Shown: positions 18,355-27,754 of the stretch, piece by piece | How the letters are laid out: each line of letters opens with the position of its first letter | Position numbering within the stretch: position 1 is the stretch's first letter | The notes under the pieces: model-generated | What the model saw: the letters and a program-made list of their open reading frames with translations, nothing else | Databases searched by the model: none | What the model was told of the DNA's origin: nothing | NCBI GenBank assembly: GCA_030425205.1 | Contig: JAUIAP010000006.1 | Coordinates: 1 to 64,000 of the forward strand | Length of the DNA stretch: 64,000 nt | Direction of reading: 5' to 3' | Source: Anaerolineae bacterium | GTDB taxonomy: Bacteria; Chloroflexota; Anaerolineae; Promineifilales; Promineifilaceae | Program-made: the position numbers and the translations under genes

Positions 18355-18590
18355 ATTTAACTCCTGAAGTTGCATGTTGGATAGCGTTGGTCGCTTATAT
18401 AGGCAGACCATCTTATCGCAATTCGCAACGAAATATTGATTTTAGACCCATATCGTAAATCACGCGCAAATCTGTTGCAACAAACAATGGCGATTTCTGA
18501 GCGACAAATGGATAATTGAACCAAAATGTAACGCAGACATTCTGTTTGTACGATTCACAGACACAATGCCTGTGGCACGAAGGAGTTATT

Positions 18591-20225
18591 ATGGCCTTGC
18601 ATCCACTTGCGGGAAAAATCGCACCCGCTTCCCTTTTAACGAACATTCCTCGTCTCGTCGCGTCCTACTATGCGGAAATTCCCGATCCAGCGGAACAGGT
18701 CGAGCGCGTCGCCTTTGGCACGTCGGGGCATCGTGGTTCATCTCTTGACAAACGTTTTAACGAAAACCACATCGCCGCCATCACGCAGGCAACGGCTGAA
18801 TATCGGCACGTCAATGGCATCGACGGCCCGCTTTTCATTGGCATGGACACACACGCCTTGTCTGAGGCTGCGCTGATGACCGCGCTCGAAGTGCTGGCAG
18901 GAAACGGCGTGACGGTGATGGTCGATGAACAAAACGGCTACACGCCCACCCCTGTCATCTCGCACGCCATATTGACTCATAATCGAACAGGTAAGCATGG
19001 CAAGGCGGATGGCATTGTCATCACGCCATCACACAATCCCCCACGCGACGGTGGTTTTAAGTACAACCCACCATCTGGTGGACCAGCGGACACAGAAACA
19101 ACTCAGTGGATTGAAAACCGTGCCAATGAGATTTTGGAAGCTGACATGGCTGGGGTCAAACGCATCCCCTACGCAAAGGCATTAACTGCAAGCACAACCC
19201 ATCGCCACAACTACATCACACCCTATGTGCAAGACCTCGCCAACGTGGTCGATCTTGATGCAATTGCCAACGCGGGATTAAAAATCGGCGTTGATCCGAT
19301 GGGCGGCGCGGGCATCGCTTATTGGGAACCGATCGCCGAGATGTACGGTCTCGATATGGAAATTGTCAATGATCGGGTCGATCCCGCATTCGCGTTTATG
19401 ACCGTCGATAAAGACGGCTTGATTCGCATGGACTGCTCCTCGCCGTATGCGATGGCGAGCTTGATCGGGCTGAAAGATCGCTTTGACATCGCGTTTGGTA
19501 ATGATCCTGACTATGACCGCCATGGCATCGTGACAAAAAGCGGGCTGATGAACCCAAATCACTATTTGGCCGTCGCGATTGGCTATCTGTTTGAAAATCG
19601 GCCGAATTGGAAACCATCCGTCGCCATTGGCAAGACATTGGTCTCTAGTTCGATGATCGATCGCGTGGCGGGCAAGATCGGCCGAAAACTGATCGAAGTC
19701 CCAGTGGGCTTTAAATGGTTTGTGACAGGCTTGCTGACGGGCGAGATGGGGTTTGGTGGCGAAGAGAGCGCAGGCGCGAGCTTCTTGCGCCATGATGGCA
19801 CAGTCTGGTCAACTGACAAAGATGGTATCATCATGGACTTGCTAGCGGCCGAAATCACGGCACGTACAGGCAAAGACCCGAGCGAACACTATGCAGCACT
19901 TGCGGCCGAATTTGGCAGTCCCATCTACGCGCGGACAAGTGCGCCAGCATCGCTTGCCGAAAAAGCCGCGCTCAAACAGCTCGCGCCCGACGACATCAAG
20001 GCTGACACTCTTGCTGGAGAACCGATAACGGCGAAGATGAGCCACGCACCTGGCAATAATGCTGCGATTGGTGGGCTCAAGGTCACGACCGAAAATGGCT
20101 GGTTCGCTGCACGACCCTCTGGCACGGAGGATATTTATAAGATTTACGCTGAAAGTTTCAAAGGTGAAGATCATTTAAAAGCAATCCAAGAAGAGGCGCA
20201 GGCGATTGTAAAAGCTGCGCTTTAA
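18591..20225 (+). CDS. pgm: Phosphoglucomutase, alpha-D-glucose specific
   Basis: Interconverts glucose 1-phosphate and glucose 6-phosphate, linking glycogen and cell-wall sugar synthesis to central metabolism. The 544-residue length fits the Pgm of the E. coli type. N-terminal [11 protein letters not shown], the phosphoserine loop [20 protein letters not shown] with the catalytic Ser, the metal site [11 protein letters not shown], the sugar-binding GFGGEESAG and the phosphate-binding [16 protein letters not shown] are all present in order. The start MALHPLAG follows GGAG by 7 bases; an open frame upstream to 18516 has no support. Transcribed alone; a palindromic hairpin follows the stop. Confidence 0.95.
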   Translation: MALHPLAGKIAPASLLTNIPRLVASYYAEIPDPAEQVERVAFGTSGHRGSSLDKRFNENHIAAITQATAEYRHVNGIDGPLFIGMDTHALSEAALMTALEVLAGNGVTVMVDEQNGYTPTPVISHAILTHNRTGKHGKADGIVITPSHNPPRDGGFKYNPPSGGPADTETTQWIENRANEILEADMAGVKRIPYAKALTASTTHRHNYITPYVQDLANVVDLDAIANAGLKIGVDPMGGAGIAYWEPIAEMYGLDMEIVNDRVDPAFAFMTVDKDGLIRMDCSSPYAMASLIGLKDRFDIAFGNDPDYDRHGIVTKSGLMNPNHYLAVAIGYLFENRPNWKPSVAIGKTLVSSSMIDRVAGKIGRKLIEVPVGFKWFVTGLLTGEMGFGGEESAGASFLRHDGTVWSTDKDGIIMDLLAAEITARTGKDPSEHYAALAAEFGSPIYARTSAPASLAEKAALKQLAPDDIKADTLAGEPITAKMSHAPGNNAAIGGLKVTTENGWFAARPSGTEDIYKIYAESFKGEDHLKAIQEEAQAIVKAAL

Positions 20226-20234
20226 TATGCAATT

Positions 20235-20263
20235 TGGTAGTTGGCAGATGCTGCCAACTACCA
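20235..20263. repeat. 13-bp perfect hairpin between pgm and the amidohydrolase gene
   Basis: TGGTAGTTGGCAG and CTGCCAACTACCA pair perfectly around the loop ATG. There is no T tract, so it is not a canonical terminator. It belongs with other short intergenic palindromes of simple words in this window, and may stop or pause transcription after pgm. Confidence 0.75.
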
Positions 20264-20300
20264 ATCGCCAATTACAAATTTCCAACTAGAGTAATCCCCC

Positions 20301-21488
20301 ATGAACATTTTAGACAATGCATATAACATCGCCGACGAACTCGTTCGTATTCGGCGCGACATACATGCCCATCCAGAACTTGGTTTCCAAGAGTTTCGCA
20401 CATCCGCGCTCGTTGCTGACACGCTACGCGAGATCGGTGGCATTGATGTGGTTGAAAACGTCGGCCGCACAGGTGTCGTTGGCACAATCGGTAAGGGAGA
20501 TGGCATCACAATTGGCATTCGTGCCGATATGGATGCGCTTCCGATTACCCAAAACTCTGAAGAGTCCTATAAATCAACCAACGATGGGGTCATGCACGCC
20601 TGCGGACATGACGCTCACACAGCCATTTTGCTGGGCGTGGCACATCTACTGAAACAAAGTTCGGCCGAAGATAATTGGAATGGCAAGATAAAGTTACTGT
20701 TTCAGCCATCTGAGGAGTCTGAAGACGAAAACGGCATCAGTGGCGCAATGGCGATGATCGCGGATGGTGCGCTCGACGATGTTGATGTAACACTCGCCTT
20801 GCACGTTAACTCGACCGCCAAAGCGGGCGAGATTGCCCTTTCTGATGGCTACAGCATGGCTGCTGTTGATGTGTATGAAGGCTGGGTTTATGGCTCTGGC
20901 GGTCACGGCGCGTATCCACACACGGGAACCGATCCCATTTTCATGGCATCCCACATTCTCAATGCGCTTTACGCCATTCCGTCACGCTTTATCAATCCGC
21001 TAGAACCATGCATCGTCTCGGTTGGACAAATTCATGCGGGAACAACGAGCAACGTCATTCCAAACGCGCTCTACATTCACGGGACGATTCGTTCGTTTGA
21101 TCCAAACGTGCGTAAACAGCTATGGGAAGAGGTCGAACGGGCATTTAAGGTCGCTGAGGTCTTTGGCGGCAGCTATGAATTTACGCTGCACAAGAGCTAT
21201 CCGGCGACGTTCCATTCGGCCGAAATTAACCGCAAGATTCAGGCCGTTGCGGAAGATTTCTTTGGCAAAGAGGTCATTAGCATTAAAGAAAAGGCATTTG
21301 GCATGGGGGGAGAAGATTTCGCCTTCATGACTGAAAAAGCACCGGGCGCCATGTTTATGCTGGGTGCAGCAACCGCTGATGACCTCAACCGCGCTCACCA
21401 CACCGATATATTCGACATTGACGAAAGTGTTCTACCTATCGGTGCGGCCGTTCTCGCAGAAACAGCACGGCGGATGTTAATTGCATAA
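20301..21488 (+). CDS. M20 family amidohydrolase (hippurate/N-acyl amino acid hydrolase type)
   Basis: A 395-residue metallo-amidase that removes an acyl group from an N-acylated amino acid or related amide. Motifs: HPELGFQEF, the metal site MHACGHDAHTA with Cys, His and Asp, IRADMDALPI before it, the acid pair in FQPSEESEDENG, and FGMGGEDFAFM near the C-terminus with the last metal His in LNRAHHTD. A dimerisation domain interrupts the catalytic domain (about residues 190-300). The predicted start MNILDNAYNI has AGAGTAATCCCCC upstream, without a strong ribosome binding site. It lies 75 bases after pgm, with the hairpin between. Confidence 0.9.
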   Translation: MNILDNAYNIADELVRIRRDIHAHPELGFQEFRTSALVADTLREIGGIDVVENVGRTGVVGTIGKGDGITIGIRADMDALPITQNSEESYKSTNDGVMHACGHDAHTAILLGVAHLLKQSSAEDNWNGKIKLLFQPSEESEDENGISGAMAMIADGALDDVDVTLALHVNSTAKAGEIALSDGYSMAAVDVYEGWVYGSGGHGAYPHTGTDPIFMASHILNALYAIPSRFINPLEPCIVSVGQIHAGTTSNVIPNALYIHGTIRSFDPNVRKQLWEEVERAFKVAEVFGGSYEFTLHKSYPATFHSAEINRKIQAVAEDFFGKEVISIKEKAFGMGGEDFAFMTEKAPGAMFMLGAATADDLNRAHHTDIFDIDESVLPIGAAVLAETARRMLIA

Positions 21489-21512
21489 CTGATCGCTCTG
21501 ATTGCCGCTGTC

Positions 21513-22742
21513 TCAGGTTCGATAATCGGCGTTCACGCTGATGTATTCGTGGGTCAGATCACATGTCCAAACGGTTGCGATTCCGTCGCCACCACCAATC
21601 GAGAGGCGCACCCAAATCTCATCAGCAGCAAAAATCGCGTCCGCAGCAACCTCAGCGTAATCCGTTGGGGTTGCCTGCGCTAAAACGTGTAGCCAACTCT
21701 CCCCGTCACCGCTAAACCACAAGTCAGTCACATTCTGGTCGAATGTGACGCCTGCACGCCCCGCCGCCGCCAAAATACGTCCCCAATTCGCATCACTGCC
21801 AGCGAACGCTGTCTTAACAAGCGGAGATGTTGCGATGGTATTGGCAACTTGGTGCGCATCAGAATCTGAGTCCGCACCCTTGACCTGAATCTCAACGAAT
21901 TTCGTTGCCCCTTCACCATCCCGCACAATCATCTGTGCCAACTGCGTACATACGTCGTTTAGGGCCGTTGCAAAATGGGGGGCGATTTCCGGCGTGACAT
22001 TGATGCCACTAGCACCATTGGCTAAGAGTAAGACAGTGTCGTTTGTACTTGAATCACCATCGACGGAGATACGATTGAAGCTGACGTTGACGGCACTGTT
22101 GAGGTGGGTCTGCAAGGCTGTTGGATCAATGGCGGCATCCGTTGTAATGACAGCGAGCATCGTTGCCATATTGGGGTGGATCATGCCCGCCCCCTTCGCC
22201 ATCCCCCCAATGGTGAAGTCGCCGATTTCAGTAGAAACGCGCACAGCGACATGCTTTGGCCGCGTGTCGGTGGTCATGATCGCTTTGGCTGCGTCGATCC
22301 CGTGATCAGCACTTAGATTGAGGGCAGCGATTTCGATCCCCTGTCCGATTTTATCAAGCGGCATCTGTTGCCCAATCACGCCTGTCGAAAGGACAAAAAG
22401 CTGGTTTGGTTCACAGTCGAGCAGGGCGGCTGCCTGTTTCTGTGTTAAGTATGCGGCTTGCAGACCTTGTTCACCCGTACAGGCGTTGGCGAATTTTGCG
22501 TTGCCAATCACACCACGTATACGCGCCGCATTTTGCGCCAGCACAGCCTTGTCAACCAACACAGGCGCAGCTTGCACCTGATTTTTTGTAAAGACGGCCG
22601 CAGCCGAACACTCGATTTCAGAAACGATCAGGGTAACATCAAACGCGCCCCCCTTTTTCATGCCAGTTGCCGCTGCGCCAGCAATAAATCCTTGCGGAGC
22701 GGTGACAGAGCCACCGTCAATCGGATCAAATTTAGTCGTCAC
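21513..22742 (-). CDS. argJ: Bifunctional glutamate N-acetyltransferase / amino-acid N-acetyltransferase ArgJ
   Basis: Transfers the acetyl group from N-acetylornithine to glutamate, and may also acetylate glutamate from acetyl-CoA, in arginine synthesis. The 409 residues carry the self-cleavage site in [20 protein letters not shown], with the nucleophile Thr at about 194, plus [16 protein letters not shown] and the late [17 protein letters not shown]. The frame opens with GTG at 22742, supported by AAGGTG 7 bases upstream. No other arginine gene lies next to it, so the pathway is scattered in this genome. It converges with the amidohydrolase gene, 24 bases apart. Confidence 0.95.
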   Translation of the reverse strand: MTTKFDPIDGGSVTAPQGFIAGAAATGMKKGGAFDVTLIVSEIECSAAAVFTKNQVQAAPVLVDKAVLAQNAARIRGVIGNAKFANACTGEQGLQAAYLTQKQAAALLDCEPNQLFVLSTGVIGQQMPLDKIGQGIEIAALNLSADHGIDAAKAIMTTDTRPKHVAVRVSTEIGDFTIGGMAKGAGMIHPNMATMLAVITTDAAIDPTALQTHLNSAVNVSFNRISVDGDSSTNDTVLLLANGASGINVTPEIAPHFATALNDVCTQLAQMIVRDGEGATKFVEIQVKGADSDSDAHQVANTIATSPLVKTAFAGSDANWGRILAAAGRAGVTFDQNVTDLWFSGDGESWLHVLAQATPTDYAEVAADAIFAADEIWVRLSIGGGDGIATVWTCDLTHEYISVNADYRT

Positions 22743-22875
22743 AATGCACCTTTCGATTCAATTTACTGTTCTGAAAATTGCAGAACGGGGCAATTGTAGC
22801 GTAATGCAGGCAATACGACTGCCGCACTTCAACAGCGCGGTCGTCAGAGATATGCGTTTGTCGTTGCTGAGTTGA

Positions 22876-23271
22876 TTAGTCGAACGATTGGAGATAGGCG
22901 AGCACTTCGGCCGATTCTTCCCCACCCGCCTTTGCATGAATGATCAGCGGAATGTTATGTGCGCCTTTTGAAAAACGGGTGGCTGGATGTGCCTCAATTA
23001 TGGCTTTGACAATCTCTAATTCACCGAGCATGACAGCGGCCGGCAGATCCATGCGTGCGCCATTTTCCAGCAGAAAAAGTGCAATATCGCGTCGTCCCAT
23101 GTGAGAGGCACTGTTGAGCGGCGTTTCAAAATCGCCTCCGCCCCAATCCCACGCTGCATTGACCAGCGCAGGTTCTTGCTCGATCAGGGCTTGCACAGCC
23201 GTCAAATCACTGTGTGCCTTTGAGACAATTTCATTAACAAGTTCAGGTGGGAGTGCAGGTGGTCGTTCCAT
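22876..23271 (-). CDS. Small ankyrin-repeat protein
   Basis: A 131-residue protein with about three ankyrin repeats: LTAVQALIEQEPALVNAAWDWGG, then ETPLNSASHMGRRDIALFLLENG and VMLGELEIVKAIIEAHP, the second matching the TPLHxAAxxGxxxxVxxLLxxG consensus well. It probably mediates protein contacts in the cytoplasm. No signal peptide or membrane helix is visible. It is followed by a gap of about 130 bases before argJ, and starts about 30 bases after the end of the lectin-fold gene on the same strand. No partner can be named. Confidence 0.82.
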   Translation of the reverse strand: MERPPALPPELVNEIVSKAHSDLTAVQALIEQEPALVNAAWDWGGGDFETPLNSASHMGRRDIALFLLENGARMDLPAAVMLGELEIVKAIIEAHPATRFSKGAHNIPLIIHAKAGGEESAEVLAYLQSFD

Positions 23272-23302
23272 AGCACAAGTGTACTACAAGATTCATAAGA
23301 TG

Positions 23303-24016
23303 TCACGAATGAAAAAGAACGTCTCGCAGATGGAGTGCTTGGGGAAACTCTGTCGCGACTGTGCCTGCGCCGAAACGTCCTTTCGGGGTCGCGATGAGGT
23401 ATTGGTTGTCGATCCATGCAACAAATCCGAGCGGCGATTTTGGCGAGACTTCAGTAGCAAGCAGCAGTCGTCCATCAACTGAGAAGGTCGTTTGTCGCGG
23501 GACCCATTTCAGCTGATAGTAATGCCAAGTTGTGGCGTCAGCGGGAACCCGTGCCATGCGAATGCCGAGTAATCGTGTCAAACGTGGCCACAAGTGCGGC
23601 TGGATCTTGGGCAGCCAATTGAACAGCGCAATGGGGGCAAGCAAGGTTTGCCAACCACTGACATCTATCGTCGCGGCAAACCAACCCGTCTGACCATGCA
23701 GAAATGGCAAATGATTTGGTGATGCAGCGTAGAAAAACCAGACAGCTTTGGGAAATGTGGGGAACCGGTGGGTTGGATCACCGTATGGTGCATTCCAGAA
23801 GCCAAAACCTGCTGTTCCTACAATGTCACCAGACGAAAACTTTGCCTGCAAGCTGAGGACAATCGGTTGGCGGTGCGGGTAGTGACTGCGTCGTGTTCCT
23901 GCATAGTCATCAATTTGGGCGTTGGCATAGCCATGCTGTATCACGGGCAGTTGCAGTTGATATTCATTTGCCCGTGCGTCGACAAGACCGCCGCCGATAG
24001 ATTGAATGTTGAACAT
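23303..24016 (-). CDS. Uncharacterised protein, probable concanavalin A-like lectin/glucanase fold
   Basis: I do not recognise a named family. The 237 residues are rich in beta-strand patterns and aromatics; GTAGFGFWNAPYGD, VWFFYAASPN, WHYYQLKWVPRQTTFSVDGRLL and FVAWIDNQY recall the jelly-roll of GH16-like/LamG domains, where a Trp-rich strand precedes an F-x-VDG turn. No catalytic ExDxE motif of GH16 is visible, so an enzymatic role is not supported. No signal peptide is apparent. The start MFNIQSIGGG was chosen over a start 9 codons upstream because it leaves room for the divergent Nudix gene. Followed on the same strand by the ankyrin gene. Confidence 0.6.
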   Translation of the reverse strand: MFNIQSIGGGLVDARANEYQLQLPVIQHGYANAQIDDYAGTRRSHYPHRQPIVLSLQAKFSSGDIVGTAGFGFWNAPYGDPTHRFPTFPKAVWFFYAASPNHLPFLHGQTGWFAATIDVSGWQTLLAPIALFNWLPKIQPHLWPRLTRLLGIRMARVPADATTWHYYQLKWVPRQTTFSVDGRLLLATEVSPKSPLGFVAWIDNQYLIATPKGRFGAGTVATEFPQALHLRDVLFHS

Positions 24017-24109
24017 TATCTTCTCCCACACATGAGCAAACACAAAACCGCCCCACCATTACCCACTACCCCTATGCTAAAATCACACGTTGGAATGGGA
24101 ATTGTAACG

Positions 24110-24619
24110 ATGTTAGCGAACCGCCGCACACAAAAATTATTTGCAGCACTCACCAGTTGGCGCATTGTCCAAGCGATGATGCGTATTGCCATACGCGCAA
24201 TCGTGCCGGCCTTTCGGATCGGCGCAGCGGTTGTCGTGTTCAACGAACAGGATGAGATATTGCTGCTTAAACATGCCTATCATGGACGGTATCCATGGGC
24301 GTTGCCGGGTGGCTGGGTTAACCGACGCGAAACGCCAGATGTGGCAGTCGTGCGCGAGTTGCGTGAAGAGACTGGTTTAGCCGCAACGGTCGGGCCAGCC
24401 GTGCTGTTTCTGCGCACGCCACCGGGATTTAGTTTGAACATCTTCTTCGTTGCCACGCAGCCAGAAGGCGAGATTGAACTGAGCTATGAGGCGACAGATT
24501 ATGGCTGGTTTTCGGCCGATTCTCTTCCCACTGCCCAAATGTATCGCAACACGCGCCTTGCCGTTCAAAAGGCGGTCAAGCGTCATCATCAATTGACCAC
24601 GACAGGAGTATTCACATGA
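24110..24619 (+). CDS. Nudix hydrolase
   Basis: A Nudix-fold pyrophosphohydrolase. The 23-residue Nudix box is complete: GWVNRRE at its start, then RELREETGL with the metal-binding glutamates. It is preceded by the strand RIGAAVVVFNEQDEILLLKH and by a basic N-terminus (MLANRRTQKLF). The start is uncertain: in-frame ATGs lie at 24032, 24074, 24095 and 24110; the last has GGGA 9 bases upstream and gives 169 residues. The substrate (nucleoside diphosphate derivative) is not predictable. The stop overlaps the next start as ATGA, so it is translationally coupled to the beta-lactamase-fold gene. Confidence 0.82.
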   Translation: MLANRRTQKLFAALTSWRIVQAMMRIAIRAIVPAFRIGAAVVVFNEQDEILLLKHAYHGRYPWALPGGWVNRRETPDVAVVRELREETGLAATVGPAVLFLRTPPGFSLNIFFVATQPEGEIELSYEATDYGWFSADSLPTAQMYRNTRLAVQKAVKRHHQLTTTGVFT

Positions 24620-26094
24620 GCCACCGGCGATCATCGCCCGGATTCGGTCAGTGGTTACTCGTTACACTGCTGATCACGGGTGTTCTTTTCTTACTTTACC
24701 AACTGTATCAATACAGCTCGGTGCGTGCGAACTTCCCCGAAGGGTTGGAGATTGCCAGCGTTGATGTGGGTGGCATGACCCGTGCTGAGGCGGAGCAAAT
24801 TCTGACCGACCGCTATCTACTCGCCTCTCTGATTCTCTATCATCGTGACGTTCCCATCGAAATACAGCCGACGCAGGCAGAATTTACGCTCGACTTTGCC
24901 AAAATGATGTCAGACGCGGAACAGGAACGACAAGAGCAGGACTTTTGGGCGGGTTTCTGGGGTTATTTGTGGAATCGGCCGATTGACGTAGATCCCGTTC
25001 CCATCGAGTATGATCTCAACCCGGATGCACTGCGCGCGACGATTGGCGTTGTCGCGCAGGAGTTCGACTCACCGGCTGAACCACCAAAACCAAACACGGC
25101 CAATATGACGTTTGAGTATGGTCGGCGTGGCGTTGAGACCAATATCGAGGCAAGCATGGACGACGTGATGGCCGCCTTGTTGCGTCCACGTGACCGCGTC
25201 GCGCATCTTGTGCTTGAGGTGACAGAATCGGCCGATCCTGAAATCGCGCTGCTCAATAGTCTCCTGATTAACAGCGTCCAAGAGTTTGAAATTAGCTCTG
25301 GTGGGGTTGCCAGCCTGTTTGTGGTCGAGCTAAATAGCGGGCGCGAGGTCGTCTATAAACCAAACGTCCCGATGAGTGGAATGGATGTTTTGCGAATTCC
25401 ATTGCTCGTGCAGGCGGTGCGCGTTTTGGGCGAAGATATCCCGTTTGATCAGCAAACGCTGTTGCGCCAAGCGGCAACGGGCATCGATCCCAGCAGCAGC
25501 AATCAACTTTTAACTGTTTTGATTGGCGAAGACACGCCGCTGGCAGCATCACGCATCTTTAATGCAGAGATGCAAAAACTAGGTCTGCGAAACACCTTCA
25601 TCAGTTGCCCCTTTGACCCCGAAACTGAGGTTGGCTGTGAACGCATAGACACGGATGCGAATCTCAACAATGCAAGTCAGGTGACTCCCGACATCTATCG
25701 CCAAACAACGGCCGAAGATATGGGGTTGTTGATGACGATGCTTTATGATTGTGCAGAATCAAATGGGGGCGCATTGCGATTGGTCTATAAAGATCAATTG
25801 TCGCAAGCACAATGCGAGTATGTGCTCGATTTGCTGGCGGAAAATAACATTGACAGCTTGATCGAAGAGGGTGTGCCGAGCGATTTACGCGTCGCCCATC
25901 GGCACGGTTGGCAAACGGATACATACGGTGATGCGGGTATCATCTACACGCCGGGCGGTGACTATGTGATGGTGCAGTTTATGCATAAATCGGGCTGGCT
26001 AGCGTGGGAGATTAGCTCACCACTCATGGCAGATTTGTCACTCGCAACCTATAACTATTTCAATTTTGATGAACCCTATCTATCACAAAGATAA
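24616..26094 (+). CDS. Beta-lactamase-fold membrane protein lacking catalytic residues (pseudoenzyme)
   Basis: A 492-residue protein: membrane helix at 13-30, a YoaR/PG_binding_4-like module (about 40-210, starting IASVDVGGMTRAEAEQIL) and a class A beta-lactamase/serine-hydrolase domain (about 220-490). Aligned with its downstream paralogue, the SxxK nucleophile motif is replaced: Asp257 stands for Ser and Arg260 for Lys in SGMDVLRIP. The KTG-type motif is RHG (429-431), again Lys to Arg. SSN (294-296) is kept. It therefore cannot be a standard serine hydrolase and may bind peptidoglycan or regulate its active neighbour. It overlaps the Nudix stop by 4 bases. Confidence 0.85.
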   Translation: MSHRRSSPGFGQWLLVTLLITGVLFLLYQLYQYSSVRANFPEGLEIASVDVGGMTRAEAEQILTDRYLLASLILYHRDVPIEIQPTQAEFTLDFAKMMSDAEQERQEQDFWAGFWGYLWNRPIDVDPVPIEYDLNPDALRATIGVVAQEFDSPAEPPKPNTANMTFEYGRRGVETNIEASMDDVMAALLRPRDRVAHLVLEVTESADPEIALLNSLLINSVQEFEISSGGVASLFVVELNSGREVVYKPNVPMSGMDVLRIPLLVQAVRVLGEDIPFDQQTLLRQAATGIDPSSSNQLLTVLIGEDTPLAASRIFNAEMQKLGLRNTFISCPFDPETEVGCERIDTDANLNNASQVTPDIYRQTTAEDMGLLMTMLYDCAESNGGALRLVYKDQLSQAQCEYVLDLLAENNIDSLIEEGVPSDLRVAHRHGWQTDTYGDAGIIYTPGGDYVMVQFMHKSGWLAWEISSPLMADLSLATYNYFNFDEPYLSQR

Positions 26095-26102
26095 CCAGCA
26101 GA

Positions 26103-26151
26103 CAGTTTGCAGAAAACGGGACGCATGCCGTTTGTTGCGAACTGCAAACTG
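26103..26151. repeat. Nested inverted repeat before the second beta-lactamase-fold gene
   Basis: CAGTTTGCAG (26103-26112) pairs with CTGCAAACTG (26142-26151), and inside it AAACGG pairs with CCGTTT. The structure ends 5 bases before the next start codon, where a ribosome binding site would be expected and none is seen. It may limit translation of the downstream gene, or be one of the simple-word palindromes common in this genome. Confidence 0.7.
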
Positions 26152-26156
26152 ACAAG

Positions 26157-27749
26157 ATGGCAAAAAAACTATTTCTGCTCCTTCTAATTATCTGCACAGG
26201 CTATGCCGTGCGAGAGGGTTGGTACTTCTTCCTCGAACGGCAGAAGCTGCCCGTTGGGACAACAATAGCGGCGGTCGATGTCGGATTACTGACATTGGAA
26301 GAGGCGGGGCAGCGCGTTGCAGAAACCTATGGACAGCTTGTGACGGTGCATGATCCGATTTCTGACCAATCTGTACAGCTTGCACCAACAGAGCTGGGAT
26401 TTGAGCTCGACCTCGAAAACATGCTGCTTGAAACGGAGCAAAAACAGCTTGAACAAGAGTGGTGGGTTTCATATATTGGCTATCTTTTTCAGCGTCCGTT
26501 TGCGCCGATCACGACACCGCTAAAGGCGCGCCATAATCAGCAACAGGTGCTCGCAGTGACGCACCTATTGGCTGAGAACTTGACGGAGCCAGCGTTGCCG
26601 CCGCGCTTGGAACCAGATACGCTGCGGTTTTTGGATGGGGTGGCGGGATATTCGGCCGAAATCACCCCCACCGCCAAACTAATCAGCGACACGCTCTATT
26701 CACCCGTCAATCGCACGCTCGACTTGGTCATTGTCGAAGAGGATGCGCCTCCCCTTGACTTCGCTCTACTTGAATCCGTGATCCGCGACCAACTATCGCT
26801 CATTCCGGGACTCGCCAGCGTTGTCTTTATTCAAGATTTACAGACAGGGCAAGAGATTGCGATCAACGCCGATGCAGCCGTGAGTGGATTGAGTATCATG
26901 AAGATCCCCATTATTTTAGAGGTATATCGGACGCTCGATGCCGCGCCGGGATTTGAGACACAAAAATTGCTCAACCAGACAATCGTGGAATCGAGCAACT
27001 ATGGAGCGAATCTCCTGCTTGATGTCGTTGCTGGGCAAGATAACGCCTATTTGGGGAGTGATATTTTGACGGAGTCAATGAACCGCTTGGGGTTAGAAAA
27101 TACGTTTATCGTTACACCCTATGAGGAAATTGCACGTCCCACCATTTCAACAAAGTTAACGCCGGCCAACATGCGCGATGATATCTTGATGGATCCCGAC
27201 GTTTCAATGCAGACAACGGCTGAAGAGGTCGGCTCACTGCTTCTGATGCTGCATGATTGCACGCAAGGGGGTGGCGGTTTGCTGCTTGTCTATCCCGACA
27301 CAATCACGCCAGAAGAGTGTCAGGCGATGCTCGACTTGCTGAAGCTCAATCCCGGCGGTGCAGATATGTTGATTGCGGGAATGCCAGAACAACAAGTCAC
27401 ATTTGCGCATAAGCATGGCTATGGCTTTGATATTCATGGTGACGCCGGCATCGTGTATTCGGAGGGTGGCAACTATATTTTTGTCATGTATTTGTCCGAT
27501 CCCGGTGTCGATTGGTTGGTGGCTGATTTAACGTTCCCGGTCATGCAGGAAATTTCACGAATCACCTATAACTATTTCAACGCAGATAACCCCTACTTAG
27601 CAAGGCTGCCGTATGTTGTTTGGAATGAGCAGCAGGCTGCACTCGCGGCTCAAGCAGCAGTTAGCGCGACGCTGACGACGACGCTCGATGCCACCACCGT
27701 CATTACAGATACCGTTCCAGTTGAAGCAGATGCTTCGAATAATCAATAG
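26157..27749 (+). CDS. Beta-lactamase-fold serine hydrolase, catalytic motifs intact
   Basis: Paralogue of the preceding gene, 530 residues: hydrophobic N-terminus (4-18), PG_binding_4-like module (about 30-195) and class A beta-lactamase-type domain (about 205-480). The nucleophile motif SIMK is at 246-249, the SxN motif at 279-281 (SSNYGANLLL) and KHG at 419-421. About 50 C-terminal residues rich in Ala, Thr and Val are extra and look disordered. It likely acts outside the membrane on peptidoglycan peptides or beta-lactams; class A enzymes and low-molecular-mass penicillin-binding proteins both use this fold, and the two cannot be separated here. Followed after 5 bases by the PPDK-like gene, so probably one operon. 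Confidence 0.87.
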   Translation: MAKKLFLLLLIICTGYAVREGWYFFLERQKLPVGTTIAAVDVGLLTLEEAGQRVAETYGQLVTVHDPISDQSVQLAPTELGFELDLENMLLETEQKQLEQEWWVSYIGYLFQRPFAPITTPLKARHNQQQVLAVTHLLAENLTEPALPPRLEPDTLRFLDGVAGYSAEITPTAKLISDTLYSPVNRTLDLVIVEEDAPPLDFALLESVIRDQLSLIPGLASVVFIQDLQTGQEIAINADAAVSGLSIMKIPIILEVYRTLDAAPGFETQKLLNQTIVESSNYGANLLLDVVAGQDNAYLGSDILTESMNRLGLENTFIVTPYEEIARPTISTKLTPANMRDDILMDPDVSMQTTAEEVGSLLLMLHDCTQGGGGLLLVYPDTITPEECQAMLDLLKLNPGGADMLIAGMPEQQVTFAHKHGYGFDIHGDAGIVYSEGGNYIFVMYLSDPGVDWLVADLTFPVMQEISRITYNYFNADNPYLARLPYVVWNEQQAALAAQAAVSATLTTTLDATTVITDTVPVEADASNNQ

Positions 27750-27754
27750 ACCTG

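Noticed and set aside
18516-18590. Longer start for phosphoglucomutase
   Set aside because: The 25 extra residues do not fit the family and a good ribosome binding site precedes the ATG at 18591.
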